From Saccharothrix sp. S26 (lineage in GTDB: Bacteria > Actinomycetota > Actinomycetes > Mycobacteriales > Pseudonocardiaceae): DNA of 64,000 bases. The translations under genes and the position numbers were made by a program. The first letter of the stretch is position 1. Each line of letters begins with the position of its first letter. The notes under the pieces were generated by a model. The model saw only the letters and a list, made by a program, of their open reading frames with translations, did no database searches and was not told where the DNA came from. The stretch spans positions 1-64,000 of the forward strand of contig NZ_JAJUWT010000021.1 of the NCBI RefSeq assembly GCF_021390395.1, in the 5' to 3' direction. This document shows positions 61,751-64,000 of the stretch, piece by piece.

Positions 61751-62815
61751 GTTCACGCAGTCGCGCTCGGACGGCTGCCTGCCGGGCTCCTCGGTCTCCG
61801 TGGCCGGCAGCGGGATCGAGTGGCCGCCCGTGGGCGTGCCGGTCGCGCCCTCGGCGAAGAACTCCGCCGCGAACGCCCGGACCGCCGCCGGGTCGACCGC
61901 CCGGCCCTGCTCCAGGCCGACCGCGACCTCCTCGCCGAGCGGGATGATCGCGGTCCGCACGGCCGGGGTGAGCCGCCGGGCGAACTCCGGCAGGTCCCAG
62001 CCCGGGTCGGTGCGCACGGCGGACCGGGCCGCCTCGACCACGCGGGCGAGCCGGGCCGGGTCGCCACCGCCGACCACCTTCGCCCCCAGGGCGCGCAGGA
62101 ACAGCTGCTGGCGCACGATCCGGTCCAGGTCGCCGTTGCGCAGGCCGTTGCGCTGCCGCAGGAACGCCAGCGCCTGCGCCCCGTTCAGCGACACCGGCCC
62201 GTTGGGCAGGTCGACGCCGGAGAGCGGGTCGCGCACCGGCCGCCGCAGGCAGACGTCCACGCCGCCCACCGCGTCCGCCAGCGTGACGAGGCCGGCCATG
62301 TCCAGCGTCACGTGGTGGTCGACCTCCACGCCGGTCAACGACTCGACCGCGCCGGTCAACGCCTCCGCGCCCGCCCGGTCGCCCTCGGGCCCCCCGACCC
62401 GCTGCACGGCGCGCCCGTAGGCCGAGCTCAGCCTGGCCGGGCCCACGCCGGGCAGGTCGACCACCGCGTCACGGGGCAGCCAGGCGGCACTGGTCGTGCC
62501 GTCGTCACCGACCCGCGCGAGGACGATCGAATCGGTGTTGCCCGCGCCGTCGGTGCCGATCAACAGCACCGTGCGCGCGGTCGGCGTGACCTGGCCCGCG
62601 GGCGGCGCGGACGCGGTCCGGTCCACGCTCAGCGGCACGATCACCGCGACGGCGGCCGCGGCGGCGGTCAGCCCGGCGGCGGCGAACAACGCGATCGGCC
62701 GCCGTCGCGAGCGCTTGCCGTGCAGGTTCGCCAGCACGGACCGGTGGTCGACGGCCTGGTCGGCCTCGGCCGCGATCGCCTCGCGGATGAGCGCTTCCTG
62801 TCGGGTGTCGGTCAT
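61751..62815 (-). CDS. LytR-CpsA-Psr (LCP) family protein
   Basis: A 354-residue type II membrane protein with a cytoplasmic N-terminus (TDTRQEALIREAIAAEADQA), a membrane helix (PIALFAAAGLTAAAAAVAVIVPLSV), and an LCP domain: VLLIGTDGAGNTDSIVLARV, AAWLPRDAVVDLPGVGPARLSSAYG, LDMAGLVTLADAVGGVDVCL and ALAFLRQRNGLRNGDLDRIVRQQLFLRAL. LCP enzymes attach glycopolymers to peptidoglycan. Its ATG overlaps the stop of the sigma factor gene. The N-terminal part resembles an anti-sigma-like module encoded with SigE-type factors. Confidence 0.87.
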
Positions 62816-63315
62816 CGCAGCACCTCCGACGGCGTGTTCTCGTTGACCCGCAACGTGTGCAGCGCGCGGGAGATGTGGCTGCGCACGGTGCCTTCCGTGC
62901 AACCGAGGATCTTGGCGATCTCGGCGTCGGTGCTGTCCTCGTAGTAGCGCAGCACGAGGGCGGCGCGCTGCTTGCGCGGCAGCACGGCGATCCGGGCGCG
63001 CATCGCGTCCCGCTCGGCGTGGCGGTCGGCCGGGTCGGCGACGGCGGGGGCCAGCTCGTCCAGCGAGACGTGCGTCGCGGAGACGTCCCGGGCCGCCCGG
63101 CGCCGCCGCCACGACAGGTACTCGTTGGTCACCATCCGCTTGACGTAGAGGTAGGGCGCGTCGACCGCCCCGATCCGCGCCCACTTCTGCCGCGCGCGCA
63201 GCAGCACGTCCTGGACGATGTCCTGGGCGAGGTGCTTGTCGCACGTCAGCGCCGTGGCGTAGCGCAATAGTCGGTCGAGACGTTCGGTGACGAACTGGTC
63301 GTAGTCGGCCGGCAC
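62812..63315 (-). CDS. SigE-family ECF sigma factor
   Basis: A 167-residue ECF factor. Sigma2 has LLRYATALTCDKHLAQDIVQDVLLRARQKWARIGAVDAPYLYVKRMVTNEYLSWRRRRAARDV; sigma4 has LPRKQRAALVLRYYEDSTDAEIAKILGCTEGTVRSHISRALHTLR. GTG 63315 has AGGGGG 6 nt upstream. It overlaps the LCP gene by 4 bp, so a combined sigma-LCP unit regulates a cell-envelope response. Confidence 0.9.
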   Translation of the reverse strand: MPADYDQFVTERLDRLLRYATALTCDKHLAQDIVQDVLLRARQKWARIGAVDAPYLYVKRMVTNEYLSWRRRRAARDVSATHVSLDELAPAVADPADRHAERDAMRARIAVLPRKQRAALVLRYYEDSTDAEIAKILGCTEGTVRSHISRALHTLRVNENTPSEVLR

Positions 63316-63414
63316 GTCGCCCCCTTCTGCCTGCTGTCGGTTTCGCGTGGCGGTCGGGAAACCCTTCGGGAGACGCGCGACGTTGAACCAGTCGGGTGTG
63401 ACGTGCGCCACCCG

Positions 63415-63455
63415 TTGTTTCTAACCCCTTGTAGGGGTATAGATGGGGTTAGGAA
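63415..63455 (+). promoter_or_regulatory. Promoter with overlapping palindrome
   Basis: TTGTTT (63415-63420), 17 bp, TATAGA (63438-63443) make a near-consensus sigma-70-type promoter, unusual in this genome. The inverted repeat TTTCTAACCCC / GGGGTTAGGAA (63418-63428 and 63445-63455) overlaps it, and CCCC-TTGTA-GGGG is nested inside. A repressor is likely. Confidence 0.6.
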
Positions 63456-63475
63456 CAAAGCCGAGGGGTGGCGTC

Positions 63476-64000
63476 ATGCCGAAGATCAACGTGTACCTGC
63501 CGGACGAGCTGGCTGAGCAGGTCAAGGAGACGGGTGTGCCGGTGTCGGCCGTGTGCCAGCGCGCGTTGGAGCAGGCCGTGCGGCGGATCGGCACGATCAG
63601 GGCGATCAGGTTCGACGACCCGGCGTCCGAGGAGGTGGCGGCGCGCCAGTCGCGGTTCACCGACCGGGTGCGCGCGGTGTTGCGCCTGGCGGCCGACCGG
63701 GCCCGCGCGGACGGTTCGGCGACCGTGGACACCGAGCACCTGCTGGCCGGCGTGCTCGCCGAGGGCGGGAACCTCGCCTTGCGGGTCCTGCAGGCGATGG
63801 ACGTCGACCCGGAGCGCATCAGCCTGCCCGCGCGCTCCGGCTCCGACACGCCGGCCGCGTACGGCCCGCAGGCGGCCGTCGCCCTGGAGCTGGCCGTCAC
63901 CGAGGCGCTCACGCTGGGGCACAACTACGTCGGCTGCGAGCACCTGCTGATCGGCCTGGTCGCCGAACCGGACGGCACGGCGGGCGAGGTGCTGCGCGGC
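63476..64000 (+). CDS. Clp N-terminal-domain protein with RHH-like start (partial)
   Basis: At least 175 residues, open to the right edge. The beginning PKINVYLPDELAEQVKETGVPVSAVCQRALEQAV is a ribbon-helix-helix-like DNA-binding segment. The rest is a Clp_N repeat pair (FTDRVRAVLRLAADRARADGSATVDTEHLLAGVLAEGGNLALRVLQAMDVD and ALELAVTEALTLGHNYVGCEHLLIGLVAE). Clp_N modules bind substrates or recruit ClpP/chaperones. No ATPase part is visible within the window. Confidence 0.75.
   Translation, partial: MPKINVYLPDELAEQVKETGVPVSAVCQRALEQAVRRIGTIRAIRFDDPASEEVAARQSRFTDRVRAVLRLAADRARADGSATVDTEHLLAGVLAEGGNLALRVLQAMDVDPERISLPARSGSDTPAAYGPQAAVALELAVTEALTLGHNYVGCEHLLIGLVAEPDGTAGEVLRG

Overview
The window is very G+C-rich, densely packed actinobacterial DNA with many GTG starts, 4-bp start/stop overlaps and leaderless-type promoters. 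It carries a complete Pup ligase and depupylase set, a 20S proteasome, PafBC, Tat, HelY and a GylR-type glycerol regulator. Together these point to Pseudonocardiales (the Saccharothrix, Actinosynnema, Lentzea type of genome). This is inferred from gene content, since there is no rRNA gene in the window. No tRNA, rRNA or CRISPR array was recognised.

Layout. 1-880: the cut-off 3' end of an IS110-type transposase, then non-coding DNA. 0.9-5.2 kb: aldo/keto reductase, Nudix hydrolase with a small membrane protein, and a large FtsX-type permease. 5.2-8.8 kb: dop-pup-prcB-prcA, closed by a strong hairpin terminator. 8.9-13.5 kb: the glycerol regulon gylR-glpF-glpK-glpD. 13.6-17.0 kb: an HTH protein, a secreted beta-trefoil lectin, a MarR-GNAT fusion and a PAP2-lipid kinase fusion. 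17.1-18.5 kb: pafA, which the insert separates from the proteasome genes. 18.5-23.3 kb: a BNR-repeat secreted protein, a regulator/SRPBCC pair and a sensor kinase/response regulator divergent from an HbpS/GlcG-like protein. 23.5-31.4 kb: pafB-pafC, tatA-tatC, a lipid-kinase-like gene and helY. 31.5-43.8 kb: housekeeping and accessory genes, including an Eis-type acetyltransferase, 5'-3' exonuclease, Xaa-Pro peptidase, GlxA/PfpI pair, ECF sigma factor and two MFS transporters. 43.8-48.9 kb: a repeat region with tiny ORFs, a diguanylate cyclase and a CHAT-TPR protein. 48.9-58.2 kb: metabolic enzymes, a MarR regulon and a DEAD-box helicase. 58.5-61.7 kb: an oxidoreductase, then a graveyard of broken gene pieces. 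61.7-64 kb: an ECF sigma factor with an LCP protein, and a Clp-N-domain protein running off the end.

How the genes work together. Dop, Pup, PafA and PrcAB make up protein pupylation and degradation; the ARC/Mpa ATPase that normally sits next to dop is not in the window. GylR probably controls glycerol uptake, phosphorylation and oxidation through two matching operators. A MarR protein shares a GTTCG-N5-CGAAC operator with the neighbouring FAD oxidoreductase and probably with the divergent luciferase-like oxidoreductase.

The most unusual signal is in 43,877-44,130. Read on the minus strand, three exact copies of a 7-codon ORF (MRDKIW, stop) each have their own GGAGG Shine-Dalgarno and an ATG or GTG start. 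They follow an 18-codon ORF that has its own Shine-Dalgarno and whose stop codon abuts the first GGAGG. This looks like a previously unannotated micro-peptide or leader-peptide array.
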